A program made the translations under genes and the position numbers. Shown piece by piece: positions 32,308 to 42,620 of a DNA stretch of 64,000 bases. Origin of the DNA: Chondrus crispus (taxonomy: Eukaryota; Rhodophyta; Florideophyceae; Gigartinales; Gigartinaceae). The notes under the pieces are model-generated. The model was not told the DNA's origin and did not search any database. It worked only from the letters and a program-made list of their open reading frames with translations. The stretch is taken from positions 6,689-70,688 of the forward strand of contig NW_005179079.1 of the NCBI RefSeq assembly GCF_000350225.1, in the 5' to 3' direction. How positions within the stretch are numbered: position 1 is the stretch's first letter; each line of letters starts with the position of its first letter.

Positions 32308-32322
32308 GTTATGGGCCCAGCC
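32308..32322 (+). promoter_or_regulatory. Cop-B primer-binding site overlapping the gag ATG
   Basis: GTTATGGGCCCAGCC lies directly after the LTR. GGGCCCATAAC is the conserved anticodon arm of eukaryotic initiator tRNA-Met, so this matches the half-tRNA primer site known from Drosophila copia. The ATG at 32311 within it starts gag (MGPAHHG). Confidence 0.7.
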
Positions 32323-32676
32323 CACCATGGATCCGATCTGCCATCGCGCCCTCGCTTCTCCTGGGACGCACGCTCTGTGCCCGGGACTGACGGGCGCGGC
32401 GACCAAGAAGAATACGTCAAGTCAGTGACCCTTTGGGGATCCTTTCATGGCAAACTCCTCGGCAACAATTCGACTAAGATTCCGCTCGATCTACGCGGAA
32501 TCATGCTCAAGTCGCAACTGTTTGGCCGTGCACGCGATCTGTGTACAGGCATTCCCGATACTGTTATCGCTTCTGCCGAAGGATTGAAAGCGATTACTGG
32601 TGCATTGCATCGGCGTGATGCTCTCACTGTGGTCAGTGAAGTCTTCCGTGACTTCAATGACCTTCTGTCTACATGA
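32311..32676 (+). pseudogene. Cop-B Gag, N-terminal fragment
   Basis: Starts at the ATG inside the primer-binding site and encodes about 121 residues of a copia Gag (VTLWGSFHGKLLG) before a stop. The frame continues at 32600-32791 and then 32840 after shifts, so Gag is broken at least twice. Confidence 0.7.
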
Positions 32677-32839
32677 CGCTCGAATGCTGAATCCTACCGC
32701 AACTTCGAGAACCGCTTCGCCGCTCAAGTTGCGAAATTCAACTCTAACGGGACGTGCACGCTGCTACCCGAGTCCCTCACTGCATCCGTAGACAACTCAC
32801 AGAGAGTTGCTGTTCTAGCTGCTGCTGCTGTAGGAGTCA

Positions 32840-33811
32840 GTGAAGACTCCTACGGATTCTTCACTGACGAATCAATCGTCAAATGACGAGTTTACGAAGG
32901 CTGTCTCCTACTCGTCAGTCTCTTCAGTTCTGCGGCAATGTGACAAGCCGAAATCGAACTCGATAGAAGATCACAGTCCCATTTCATCCAACTCTGCTGC
33001 TACGTTTCATTCTTCTTTCTCCAACCATTCAAGCCGTCGTGGTCGTCCCGACGCAAGGAACAAGAAGAAGCTTTCACCAGATCAGCTAGCAGATCTCAAG
33101 TCTCGCAGCAGATGCCACAAGTGCTCCAAGCTTGGCCACTGGTCAACTGACCACAATGCTGATGGTTCTCTAAAGTCGAATACCCGCTCCTTTGACAATT
33201 CTCGCAATGGGAATGGTGCTCCTCCCAAGCGTAATGTTGTCTCGTTCAACATGGGCAACATGCCCAGCGACTCTCCGATCCCTTCCGCTCCCGCTCACTT
33301 AGGTCCGCTCGTCGATGACGGCGCGCCCTACTCGGCAATCGGTCAGAAAGAGCTCAATCTCTTACAACCACACCTTCTGCCAAACTGGAATGGAGATGTT
33401 CAACCAAGACCCAGATCTCTTGAGATTCGCCGGTTCTGGCAATACGGCAATGGGAGTCACGCTAGCTCACAGCGTCTCATTGTTGGCTCGGTTGTTCTAT
33501 CCCTTACTGCCGACTGTGGAACCACTGTGCAAGTCCGCCATTTAGTGCTGGACGGTTCCTCACAGTGGGTCATTGATGGCAACGTCACTCGTCAAAGTGA
33601 CATTGTTCATGTTGATGTAAACCTCCTATCCATACCAACACCGCACAACAACCGCATAACTGTATCCATGATTGATCATGACTTGCACAGTTACATCCTT
33701 TTCGCGTCGTTCATGCGGCTGCTCCATCTGTTCTCACTGCAAACCTGGCTCTCTCAACTGCTCTTCAGTCAAAACCGCAAACTAAGTCGTGGACCGAACT
33801 CAAGCACGTGA
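32840..33811 (+). pseudogene. Cop-B Gag zinc knuckle and protease region
   Basis: 323-codon frame with a CCHx knuckle CHKCSKLGHWSTDH near residue 95 and a Ser/Asn-rich linker. A protease-like active site follows (LVDDGAPYSAIG around 33315), where DDG replaces the usual DTG/DSG, then the distal HVDVNLLSIPTPHNN segment. The last residues run into the integrase frame that opens at 33808. Confidence 0.75.
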
Positions 33812-34530
33812 TTGACAAGGTTCACAAGCATGTATGTGGACATGCTACGTTCTCAGACATCCGAATTCTACTTGATCCAAATGATCTCTGGTCTATTCAA
33901 GTCGAACACTACCTCCGTTCAGTGGTCGAGGAGTGTCATCATTGCAAAGCTGCATGTCTACCGACACCCTCTCGCAAAGTGTCGTTAAGGTCCCTATCTC
34001 GCTCGTTCAACGAGGTGGTCTGTGTTGACCATTTCTACTTGGACAACATACGAATGTTCCATATGATGGATGCGTGGTCTCGTTTTTCGACTTGCTACGC
34101 TGTAGATGATGCCTCACTTCGCTCTGCCGTAATTGGATTCGAGGCATCATGGCTATCCAAATTCTGGGCTCCTCTATCCGTTAGAGGAGATGATGCCTTC
34201 AACAAGGACGAATTCAAAAACTACATGTCTACATTAGACATTGAGTTTCGTCCGATACCTCCCAGAAGACACAGCAAGAATGTGCTTGAGTCAAAGCACG
34301 GCGTCATCCGCAGTGTGTACCTCGGACTGAAATCTGCCAACGACTCCGACGAATCCGACACTCTGCTTGCCCACCAAGCTGTAAGGATGTCAAACGACCT
34401 TTACGGGTCAGACGCCTTATCGGCATTTGAGTTGGCAAATGGATTCACCAAACCGGTGGTTTCTGGCACAGTTCCAAATGCCGTAACCGATGAGCATTGC
34501 TTCACAAGATACGCTTGCAGCAAAGCGTAA
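33808..34530 (+). pseudogene. Cop-B integrase
   Basis: 240-codon frame. The zinc-binding half (HKHVCGHATFSD...CHHCKAAC) is followed by the catalytic residues in VVCVDHFYL, VRGDDAFN and VLESKHGVIRS, giving D,D,E. This type of integrase, with ESKHG after the second Asp, differs from Cop-A and is typical of the more divergent copia groups in algae and marine animals (inference). It ends by shifting into the RT frame. Confidence 0.78.
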
Positions 34531-35671
34531 ACTAACGCTTATTCTACGATCCAGAGCTGTTTCTACTCCATCTATCTCTGTGGGCGATCTCGTTCAAATC
34601 TACGTCAAACGCGATAAGGAGAAGAGAGGTAAGTGGTTCTCACCTCGAACTGTTCTGTCGTTTGACAAAATTGCTGGAATTGTCACAGTAGATAGTGCAG
34701 CAGGGAAGACTATATCTGCTAGAGTTGAAGACGTGCGTCCTGCTATATGTAATGAAGAATTTGCTCTTCATGTTCAGGAAGCAATTGACTGTCTCTATCA
34801 GTCACTCGATGAGATTCTCGAACCTTCATCTGATTCATCTATTGTTCAAGATACCGCTACCACTCGTGCCGACGATGCCATATTCGAAGGCGATGTTTCT
34901 AAGACGTTCCCTGCTACTGGAGACGACATTGAAGTTTTTTGGCCGCTTGACGGCTGCTACTACCCCGGAACTGTTTCGGGCGTTGACGAAAATGGTCACT
35001 ACGATATATCATATTCTGATGGTGATCAGGAGAAACTCAACCTTGCTACTGAGAATTGGCGCCCTACACAGTCTCCTCTATCTGCTCTATCTGCTACGTC
35101 TTCTGCCACCGACCTCGTAAGTTCTGAACAAGACGTGTTGAAGGAGACGTTTGAACACTTCGGCAACAAGTCCTTTCTCAAGTTCAAAGCTCAAGGATTC
35201 CCATCCTTTCCTCTTGTCAACGCGTATCTCCAAGAAGAAGAATCGTTCATGCGTCAAGTTCGTCCGGTGCATGTAAGCAAGATTCCTGCTGACGCGAACA
35301 CCATATCGTGTCATACCATCTACAAGATCAAGTATGACGACGACAAGAAACTGATGCTCAAGACGCGCATCGCGCCTCACGGAAATGAAGACAGTCTGCA
35401 AGACGAGCTGCGTTCTGATTGCTCAATGTGCGCACCTACTGGTGTACGCATACTACTGTCTCTTTCAACTATGTTCAAGTGGAGGCTATCTAAGATTGAT
35501 GTAAAGAGTGCGTTTCTGCAAACGGGCTCTGCTGAACGCGACATGTACGTCAGACCTCCTCACGAGAGTGCAAACAAGTCGCACTGCTGGCTGCTTCTCA
35601 CTGCAGCATCGGCCTCGTCAACGCAAATGCCAAGTGGCAGGTGCTGTCTGACTCACTATTCTGTGACATAG
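34490..35671 (+). pseudogene. Cop-B integrase tail, Tudor-like domain and RT N-terminus
   Basis: 393-codon frame. It contains the integrase GPY-like end (LVQIYVKRDKEKRGKWFS), then a Tudor/Agenet-like segment (DIEVFWPLDGCYYPG, DENGHYDISYSDGDQEKLNL, about 34925-35060), and then copia RT with MLKTRIAPHGNED and SKIDVKSAFLQTGSAERDMY. The Tudor-like insert before RT is the unusual part. The frame is lost before the YxDD box. Confidence 0.78.
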
Positions 35672-36741
35672 GCCTCACCCAGCTACCGCACGTCCCACAA
35701 CTCTTCTATATGAAGCAAGATGGACTACTATCAGCTGTAGTCGTCAAGATTGATGACGGCATCCTCATCGGAGGACAACCAGATACTGTCGACAAGATTG
35801 TCGATCAAGTCAACCACAAGTTCAAGCTCGGGACAATTGTTCACGGACCCGGTCTGTTCCGCTACTACGGACTCAACGTTCTTCAGCATGAAGACTTCTC
35901 TGCTGAGATTGATGCAGAAGACAAGCTCAGCGCTCTAGATGCGTTCCCTCTAACTCGGATGCGTCGCAAAGAGTTCGATGCTCCACTCAATGTCGTCGAA
36001 CGTCGTTCGTTCTCGCCATTGAACAGCTCCATCGGTTGGCTGATCGCTGCTTCTCCGCTATGCTCTTTCTACTCGAGCCATATGCAACAGCGTCTTCCCA
36101 CAGCCAAGGTATCCGACCTCGTCGCGCAAATCAATGCACTCAAGGCTCTCAAGAAGTTCGGTTCCAAGATTGCATACCACCGTCCGCTACCCAAGACTGA
36201 TTATGCGCTCAACATCCTGGTGTTATCTGATGCCAGTCGCTCTGTGGACCATGGCCAGCTATGCTTCGTTGCTGGTCTACTGTTCGGTCCTATGGAGCAA
36301 AAGTCTGTTTTTCACACGCTATCGTGGATTTCGCACAAGTCCAAGCAACCCGTCAAGTCGATTGGAGCTGCCGAAATCCTTGCCGCTTCCGAGGCAATCG
36401 ATGAAGGCAAGACTCTTTCCAAGGCGTTCAGCTCTCTACTTGGAATCGCTGTTGGACTCATCATCGCGCTCGACACTAAGGATCTCTACACTTCGCTATC
36501 TACGCAACGGAATTCAATCGACCGCTCCATCCGCGCTGATGTGAACGTCATTCGCTACGAATTCGAAACGCGCAATGTGAATCGAATCACATGGATTCCA
36601 GGCAAAGTCAATCTTGCTGATCCTGGAACGAAGATTGACAGCCCGCTTACGCAGACTCTTCAACTGATGCTCTGCTCCAGCCGTCTGCCCATTGCGTTCG
36701 ACAAATCTGAATGCAGCTCCTGTGATCGCTTTCTTGGATAA
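35641..36741 (+). pseudogene. Cop-B RT C-terminus and RNase H
   Basis: 366-codon frame. The catalytic box is VVVKIDDGILIGG (IDD instead of VDD). RNase H-like residues include LVLSDASRS, SIGAAEILAASEAID and ALDTKDLYTSL, with the final RITWIPGKVNLADPGTK typical of copia. It ends about 24 bp before the 3' LTR, after a CCAAGAGGAG purine tract. Confidence 0.8.
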
Positions 36742-36764
36742 GCGACAATTCCAAGAGGAGTGAA

Positions 36765-37250
36765 TATAAGAATGTCGTTATCATAAGCCCGATTATCTAC
36801 CTATAAGTTTCTCGTCATATTTCTGGTTCGATTACCGTCGAAAAGTTTATCGCACGACCGCTCAAGTCCCAAGTCCTTTCTGTTATGATGTCCACTTGGA
36901 CGTTTTGAAATGGCATATGACGATACTGCATCGCTCAGTTGTGTCGTGTCCATCTCGTATCATGGACATGCATTGTATTACGTGTCTTATATCTGTCACC
37001 TACATGCAATGTTTCTATTGCATGTCTCATCTCATCTCTCTGTTTCCTCTTGTATCATACTGTTTATTCCAACCTCACGATGAAGCTTGTGTCCAGGAAT
37101 ATGTTCTGTACTTAAGCTGTCTGTCTGCTAGTGGAGTTCAGTTAGGAAGCAGGAGTTACCCGTTCCCACTTCTTGATCTACTTTCTTGCTCCGTTAAAGT
37201 TATCTCTGCTCCGATTCTACTGTTCCCCCAATCGTCGCCAACTTCTCTTA
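36765..37250 (+). repeat. Cop-B 3' LTR
   Basis: 486 bp, preceded by a purine-rich CCAAGAGGAGTGAA and followed by CTGTC. Confidence 0.9.
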
Positions 37251-37281
37251 CTGTCCCAAATTGAGCCCTTGGGGAAGGGTA

Positions 37282-37600
37282 GTAGCAGCGGCGAAAAGTT
37301 TCAGAGACCTGCAGAGACATTGCAGGATCTACTCATGTCCTTCACACTCGCGGGCGCAGCTTGCCTCGTGAAGCTGATATTGCGGTGTCAGGAACAATTC
37401 GCAGGGACACAACGACAGGGGTCCATCTGACTGCTGTTACGACTGCTGCTTCAGTTTTAGATGCACTGAAGGAAAGGTCTGAGCGTCGTCAAGCGAGAAG
37501 ATCGGGTGCTCATGCGGAAGATGGCGTGACCTGCAGTCGTGCAGAAGTGCGTCACCTACTTGCAGTTCGTCCCGAGCGGATGATTGTCCGGTCTTGACTG
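37282..37600 (+). pseudogene. Pogo-A transposase C-terminus, distal fragment
   Basis: Reading resumes after the nested Pogo-B with Ala/Arg-rich residues (TAASVLDALKERSERRQARR) and ends near 37600. It matches the expected place of the transposase tail. The element then runs 360 bp to its right inverted end. Confidence 0.55.
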
Positions 37601-38130
37601 CATGAGACTCGTGCATCTCGTCGCCATGTTGCTCGGCAGCGAGCTGTGCGCGCCGTGAATACGGGTCAGTGAGTTGATTACGCATGGGCCACGGCGACTG
37701 AAATATGATCTGACTTTTCGCCGAATTATGCCCTTCTCGGCAAATGAGCTTGAAATGGAGTGCTCTTTTTGTCAATTTTCCTATCCCTTCCAAACAATAA
37801 ACAACCTCTGCAATGGCATGTGTCAATAAAAGCGTCTCTTGCGAGTTCTTTGGTGCTTTGTTTGAAGGCAATCGATGGATTTATCGATATTTTATCAATA
37901 AAAATACATTTCGCAGGAAGAACGTAAAGGAAAACCGCGAATAAGGTGCCGTACGGTTACTGTACAGTAGTAGACGCCGTTGAGAATTCAAACTCGGGAG
38001 GACTGTGAATACGCCACCATTCCCAAGTCCAGCCCATCCTCTGGTTTAAACAATTTAGATTTACGTACTGTAAGAGGTGGAAACAAGATGTTTCCCAGAT
38101 GTTTCTCCCTGTTATGTAAGTACTTTGAGA

Positions 38131-38170
38131 ACGTTACAGAACGTTACAGAACGTTACAGTACGTTACAGT
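38131..38170 (+). repeat. ACGTTACAGA decamer repeat, four units
   Basis: Four consecutive 10-bp units, the last two ending in T. It runs into a further TTACAGTATTT. Confidence 0.9.
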
Positions 38171-39876
38171 ATTTGGAGTTTCCTCTATCCAAGCGAAGCG
38201 CTTCCCGGTCGTTGTACGAATTCAAGGTGAGAAAAGCATTCCTCGCAACTGCTCGTGCTGCGAGAAAAAGCATTCCTCGCCACACCTCGTGCTACTCGCT
38301 TCCGAGGACTGTAGCACCATGCCACAGTACCCTTGAGGGTCATGTTGTCCAAGGTACTAGTGTAGGCGCTTGAACTGCAGTGGCAGGTTAGCAGTGGAAG
38401 CGGGGCAGTGCGAGATTTGAGGGAATTGCAAGAAACAAAAAAAAATGAAGAGTTTTACAGTACGTATCTACTACCCTAACGCTCTTAAGGGTAGTGCCAA
38501 ATATGAGAATTTAGATATTTCACTGGCAGCGATAGACGTGCGCCTAAGGGTACCCAAGGGTACTGTACAGTAGTGCGTCACCTCGTTTACGGCGCGGCCC
38601 TACTCGAGTACATGTACTGCGGCGAGCGTCCACGGCGGCGGCCCGGGCGCTGCATTGTTTCCAACCTGCGTGCAAGTTGAACGCACGACGAATGAGGCAA
38701 GGCGGCTCGCGCGCAAGGGGCCAGGGGGATCCGCGCGTGATGTCAGGCAACACCTTGTCTGTGCCAGTCGCTGTCATTTCTCCGCCACGGCCCCACAGTC
38801 CGCCAGTGCCTATTTTTCTCTTAATATTTTAGCACCCGCCAACAGCCGCAACCCTAGCGTGCATGCAGCGGGAGCGAGCCACGCGATTGGTTGAAAAAAT
38901 GATTGGAAATGCTTTTACTCCCGTTCAACCAATCCATTCATGCCAAATGCCGCACGCGGTGCGTTGCGTCGCCGCACCCCGCCCCCCCGTTACAGTCGCC
39001 CCACGCCGTCCCGAGTCCGGGACGACAGCGTGCGCGCGGCAGGCGCGCGGCAGCGAGACCGGCTCTGCCGGCGGGTGGGGATGGTTGTCCCGGACGAACA
39101 TGCGGGCGCTCCGTGCTGTAAAGCATTGGACTCCGTCCAGCGGCATGCTTTCATAGCATATAGGAGCAACGAGAACTGAGTTGCCCTTTTTTAACCAAAT
39201 AATACTTTTCTGGAGTGGTTCTTCACCCCCGCTCCGCTCAACCAGCTGCACTGTATCCGCCCGTCCGTGCAGGCGCAGGCCGCCACTCTCGCGCCGCGCT
39301 CCTTGCGTGGAATCAAAAGCCGCAGTCAAAACTGGGCCCGCCGTCATCACGCCGGCCGCGCAACGCGCGGCGTGTGCGTGTGTGCGCGGGTTCTCCCTGG
39401 TTGTAAATAAAGTTTTTTATCATACGCGATATGCACCGGGCGAGGGTGTGTGCCGTATTTCACAGGAATGCGCGGGTGAGCGGCCAAGAATTAAAGAGAA
39501 TCTCATGCTGCTCAATCCCCTCGACCGACTTCATGTCTCGCAATCGGGGCACCTCGTGTGCTCGACCCCCTTCACCACCGGCACCTTGAACCCTCTAAGA
39601 TACTCTACTCTCAGTCTATCACTACTCGGTCTAACACCACTGTCTAACACCACTCTGTCTAACATCGCTCCGTCTACCGTAACACCACTCTCTCCATCTC
39701 CCTCCTCCCCTCCCGCTGCTCGAGAGAGCGCGTTGAACACGGGGGCAGAGAAAAGCCGGCCACCGCCTCTACCTTCCCGTCACCGCGTTAACCCTACATT
39801 ACACAATCCCAGTGTGATAAACATCTGAAACCCGCCGCAATTCTCAGTCTAGCATTTCCCATACAGCACCGTTGGG

Positions 39877-39929
39877 TACCTGTATTCATTCATGCCCTCC
39901 GGCCCGGCGGGCATGAATATGTACAGGTA
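39877..39929. repeat. 21-bp imperfect inverted repeat (hairpin)
   Basis: TACCTGTATTCATTCATGCCC and its near-complement GGGCATGAATATGTACAGGTA are separated by 11 bases. No run of U follows on either strand, so it does not look like a terminator. Confidence 0.7.
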
Positions 39930-40140
39930 CAGTATGGCAAATTGCGAGCGTTCCTGCGCCCCGGAGCCTCCAGCGTGCACGAACGCTCCCAATTTCTACC
40001 GCCGCCGGGCGGCCGGGCGTTACAGCACGTAGAACCTTGACGTCACCAGGCCCCGCGATTGCACGCCGCGTGCACCCCGCCCCGCTGCCGTGCGCCGGCG
40101 CAAACAACTGCCCGTGCCTCGCGCCTAAAATCCCCTTCTG

Positions 40141-40472
40141 NNNNNNNNNNNNNNNNNNNNNNNNNNNNNNNNNNNNNNNNNNNNNNNNNNNNNNNNNNNN
40201 NNNNNNNNNNNNNNNNNNNNNNNNNNNNNNNNNNNNNNNNNNNNNNNNNNNNNNNNNNNNNNNNNNNNNNNNNNNNNNNNNNNNNNNNNNNNNNNNNNNN
40301 NNNNNNNNNNNNNNNNNNNNNNNNNNNNNNNNNNNNNNNNNNNNNNNNNNNNNNNNNNNNNNNNNNNNNNNNNNNNNNNNNNNNNNNNNNNNNNNNNNNN
40401 NNNNNNNNNNNNNNNNNNNNNNNNNNNNNNNNNNNNNNNNNNNNNNNNNNNNNNNNNNNNNNNNNNNNNNNN
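40141..40472. other. Assembly gap (332 N)
   Basis: Unresolved bases. The about 65 bases left of the gap (40077-40140) nearly repeat 40977-41040 inside the protease gene, which suggests a misplaced or duplicated contig end. Confidence 0.95.
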
Positions 40473-40481
40473 ACTCGTGCC

Positions 40482-42620
40482 ATGCTCCGCCCGCTCCTCC
40501 TCGCGCTCGTGCTGCGCCTCGCGCTGTCCACGCCGTACCACGCCCCGGAGCCGCTGCTAACCCCGCTGCGCGCCGGCCTGCCGCGCCGCCCGCGCGCCGC
40601 CCGCGCCGCCCGCGCCGCCCGCACGGCCGGCCTCACGTACGAGTCCTGCTCCGACTCCGCCGCGTGCGCCGGCGGCCGCGCCTGCCTGTCGCCTAGCTCC
40701 GGCTTTGCGGCGTGCGCGCCGCCCAAGGACGACTGCATCTGCCTGCTGCGCTCGCCGCCCGTCTGCTTCCTGTCGGCGTCGTGCGCCGCGCCCGAGGTCT
40801 GCGCCGACGTGCCCATCCTCAACGTCTCCATCTGCGTCTCGCCGGCCGCCGCAAGCGCGCGCCCGAACGTCGTCTGCGTCGCCGCCGCGCCCGGCGGACG
40901 CCGCTCGCTCGACCCGTGCGCGTCCGACGCGCAGTGCGACGCCCCGCGACGCTGCGCCAGACTCCACCCATCCAACGCCCCGCTGCCGTGCGCCGGCGCG
41001 AACAACTGCGCGTGCCTCGCGCCTAAAATCCCCTTCTGCACAGACTCGACCAAATGCCCCGACGCAGAGGTCTGCTCGCAGACAGGCTTCGAGAGGAGGA
41101 CCTTCTGCGTCTCGGAAAAGGCCGCAAGAGCTTACATCTCTATCACTAAGGTCCCCTCCCCGCGCGACTGCCCCGTCAAGATCCCGTTCGACAGGCCGCA
41201 AGCCGCCCGCGCTGCCACACCCAGAGCCCGCCTCCTTGCCGACCCACGCCCGCCACGCCCCGTCGCACCCGACCTCTACCCGCTCCACCCGCTCGCTAGG
41301 ATTGTCGGCGGCCGCTTGGTAAACCGCAATCTGCTCACGTCCCTCGTCACTATCACCACCAGGTCAAACACCTCCACCTTTTGCTCTGGCACACTGCTCA
41401 GCCCCAATTGGGTCCTCACGGCCGCACATTGCGACATCACCTCCAAGTCTACAATCAAGCTTGGCGCGTCGAGCGCGACGTCGGGGGGGGTTGAGCGCAA
41501 GGTCAAAGCAGTCCATAACCACCCCAAGTACAGTGAGACGTCAGAGGGGTTGCAGTATGACATTGCTGCCGTTGAGATTGAAGGGGGCGCTTTGGAAACG
41601 AGCACCTTCTTGCAGGTTAATGATCGGCCCGAGCTGCCCAGGCCCGGCGAATTCGTTAGGGATGTCGGGTATGGAGACAACTCGTTCAAAGATATGTTTC
41701 TGGATCCCAATCCGAAAACGTTGAGGCAGGTCGATGTTCCGGCGGTGGGGCCCGGCGATTGTAGCAAGGCTTACAACAAAATCATGGCACCCGTCTCGAG
41801 CACCAGGCAGCTATGCGCCGGTTATCTCAGAGGCAACTGCGGTTCCTGGTATGTGTGCGCATGGCATATGTGTGTTCTTCACGTACCTTTTTCAAATCTC
41901 GACTAACAACCAGTCCTCCTCCACTTCATTTGCGCGTCTTTGCAACAATGCTCTCTTTTTGGGGGCGGTTTTCACTTGCGTACTCACTGCTTCGTTTTTG
42001 CTCGCCACAGTCAAGGAGATAGCGGCGGTCCGCTTCTTCGATACACCCGTTCTGCCGGAGGAAAAGCTACACCCGTCATCATGGGTGTCGTTTCGTTTGG
42101 CGTCAAGTGTGCGAGGCCCGGGTTTCCGACCGTCTACACAAGAGTGTCTGCCTTCCGCAGATGGCTGAAGAACACTGGTGCCGTATTTTTCACATCCGCC
42201 GGTGTAGAGGGAAACACCAACTGCCAGGCGGGCCAATTCCTTTTCACATTCAGGGAGGGGATCAAATTTTGTAAGAACTGCCCTCCAAATCAATTCAGTG
42301 CAGGGGGTTCGGTGACCAAGTGTGAAAACTGCCCGGCGGGGTTTCTTAGAAATAGAGCGGACGGTCGGACATGCAATTGCTCGACGGCCGGAAAAGGGCA
42401 AATCGGAGGTATGTGCAAGCGCTGTCCGCCCGGCCAATTTTCACCGGCCGGTGATAGCACATGCAAGCAGTGCCCGCCGGGGACTTTTGCTTCTAGTCCT
42501 GGATCAAAAGAGTGTAAGCAGTGTCCCAAGACTTTCTTCGCTCCCACTGCTGGTTCGGCGGACTGCAAGATATGTACATCAGGAAAGACAGTGACAGCAA
42601 AAGGGACAAAGTGTGTATAA
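40482..42620 (+). CDS. Secreted trypsin-like serine protease with Cys-rich tails (one intron)
   Basis: CDS joins 40482-41848 and 42011-42620, giving 658 residues. A signal peptide (MLRPLLLALVLRLALS) is followed by a Cys-rich pro-region (about residues 48-215, repeated SDxxCxxxxxC patterns, CTDSTKCPDAEVC). The S1 domain starts at R/IVGG (Ile274), with His316 (TAAHC), Asp360 (YDIAA) and Ser460 (CQGDSGGP), the complete triad. After it come four or five small Cys repeats of the GCC2/GCC3 type (CPPGQFSPAGDSTCKQCPPGTF). The ATG lies nine bases after the gap, so an upstream start cannot be excluded. It should act outside the cell or in the secretory path on protein substrates after activation at Arg273. 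It is the only clear host gene in the window. Confidence 0.88.
41849..42010 (+). other. Intron of the protease gene
   Basis: 162 bp, GTATGTG at the donor and TCGCCACAG at the acceptor. Removing it joins TG to TCAAGGAGATAGC, making GSCQGDSGGP in one frame, the expected trypsin active-site sequence. The intron is C/T-rich near the acceptor. Confidence 0.9.

Larger units (their letters stand above)
31823..37250 (+). mobile_element. Cop-B: Ty1/copia element, decayed
   Basis: LTRs of 485 and 486 bp (31823-32307, 36765-37250) with exact CTGTC duplications (31818-31822, 37251-37255). The LTRs begin TATAAGAATG and end TTCTCTTA rather than TG...CA. Gag, protease, integrase, RT and RNase H follow the copia order but are broken by several frameshifts. 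It inserted in the right terminal repeat of Pogo-B. Confidence 0.9.
29422..37279 (-). mobile_element. Pogo-B: second pogo-like transposon, inserted in Pogo-A transposase
   Basis: Left end CCCTTCCCCGAGGGCTCAAT and right end (reverse-complemented) CCCTTCCCCAAGGGCTCAAT both continue TTGGGACA, with TA at 29420-29421 and 37280-37281. A second inner copy of the TTTGGGACA motif lies at about 29634 on the left, and a tandem copy at 31800-31817 on the right. The transposase is on the minus strand (29664-31590). Cop-B is inserted between the two right-hand motif copies. Without Cop-B it is about 2.4 kb. Confidence 0.8.
27920..37962 (+). mobile_element. Pogo-A: pogo/Tigger-like DNA transposon, interrupted by Pogo-B and Cop-B
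   Basis: Inverted termini read AGTAACCGTTCGGCACC on the left and, reverse-complemented, CAGTAACCGTACGGCACC on the right, followed by a shared CTTATTCG; TA flanks both ends (27918-27919, 37963-37964). The transposase is on the plus strand (28124-29419, resumed at 37282-37600). Removal of the nested material leaves an element of about 2.2 kb. Confidence 0.85.
37963..40140. other. Intergenic stretch before the protease gene
   Basis: No gene can be supported. It holds a 4-fold ACGTTACAGA decamer (38131-38170), several TACAGTA/TACTGTA motifs and GC-rich DNA around 38580-39100. An AATAAAG polyadenylation-like signal lies near 39405, and a perfect-looking hairpin at 39877-39929. ORFs of 60-215 codons here lack recognisable domains. 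Confidence 0.4.

Noticed and set aside
39181..39828. 215-codon ORF upstream of the assembly gap
   Set aside because: Low-complexity Ser/Thr/Pro-rich end and no recognisable domain; chance ORF in GC-rich DNA is more likely.
39877..39929. MicroRNA precursor or terminator
   Set aside because: The stem is short (21 bp), with no flanking U run and no expression evidence.
40037..41053. ORFs running through the N gap (219, 138 and 336 codons)
   Set aside because: Unknown bases cannot support a reading frame.
40557..41288. 243-codon minus ORF opposite the protease gene
   Set aside because: Shadow of the GC-rich Cys/Ala-coding strand; the plus strand has signal peptide, triad and a spliced frame.
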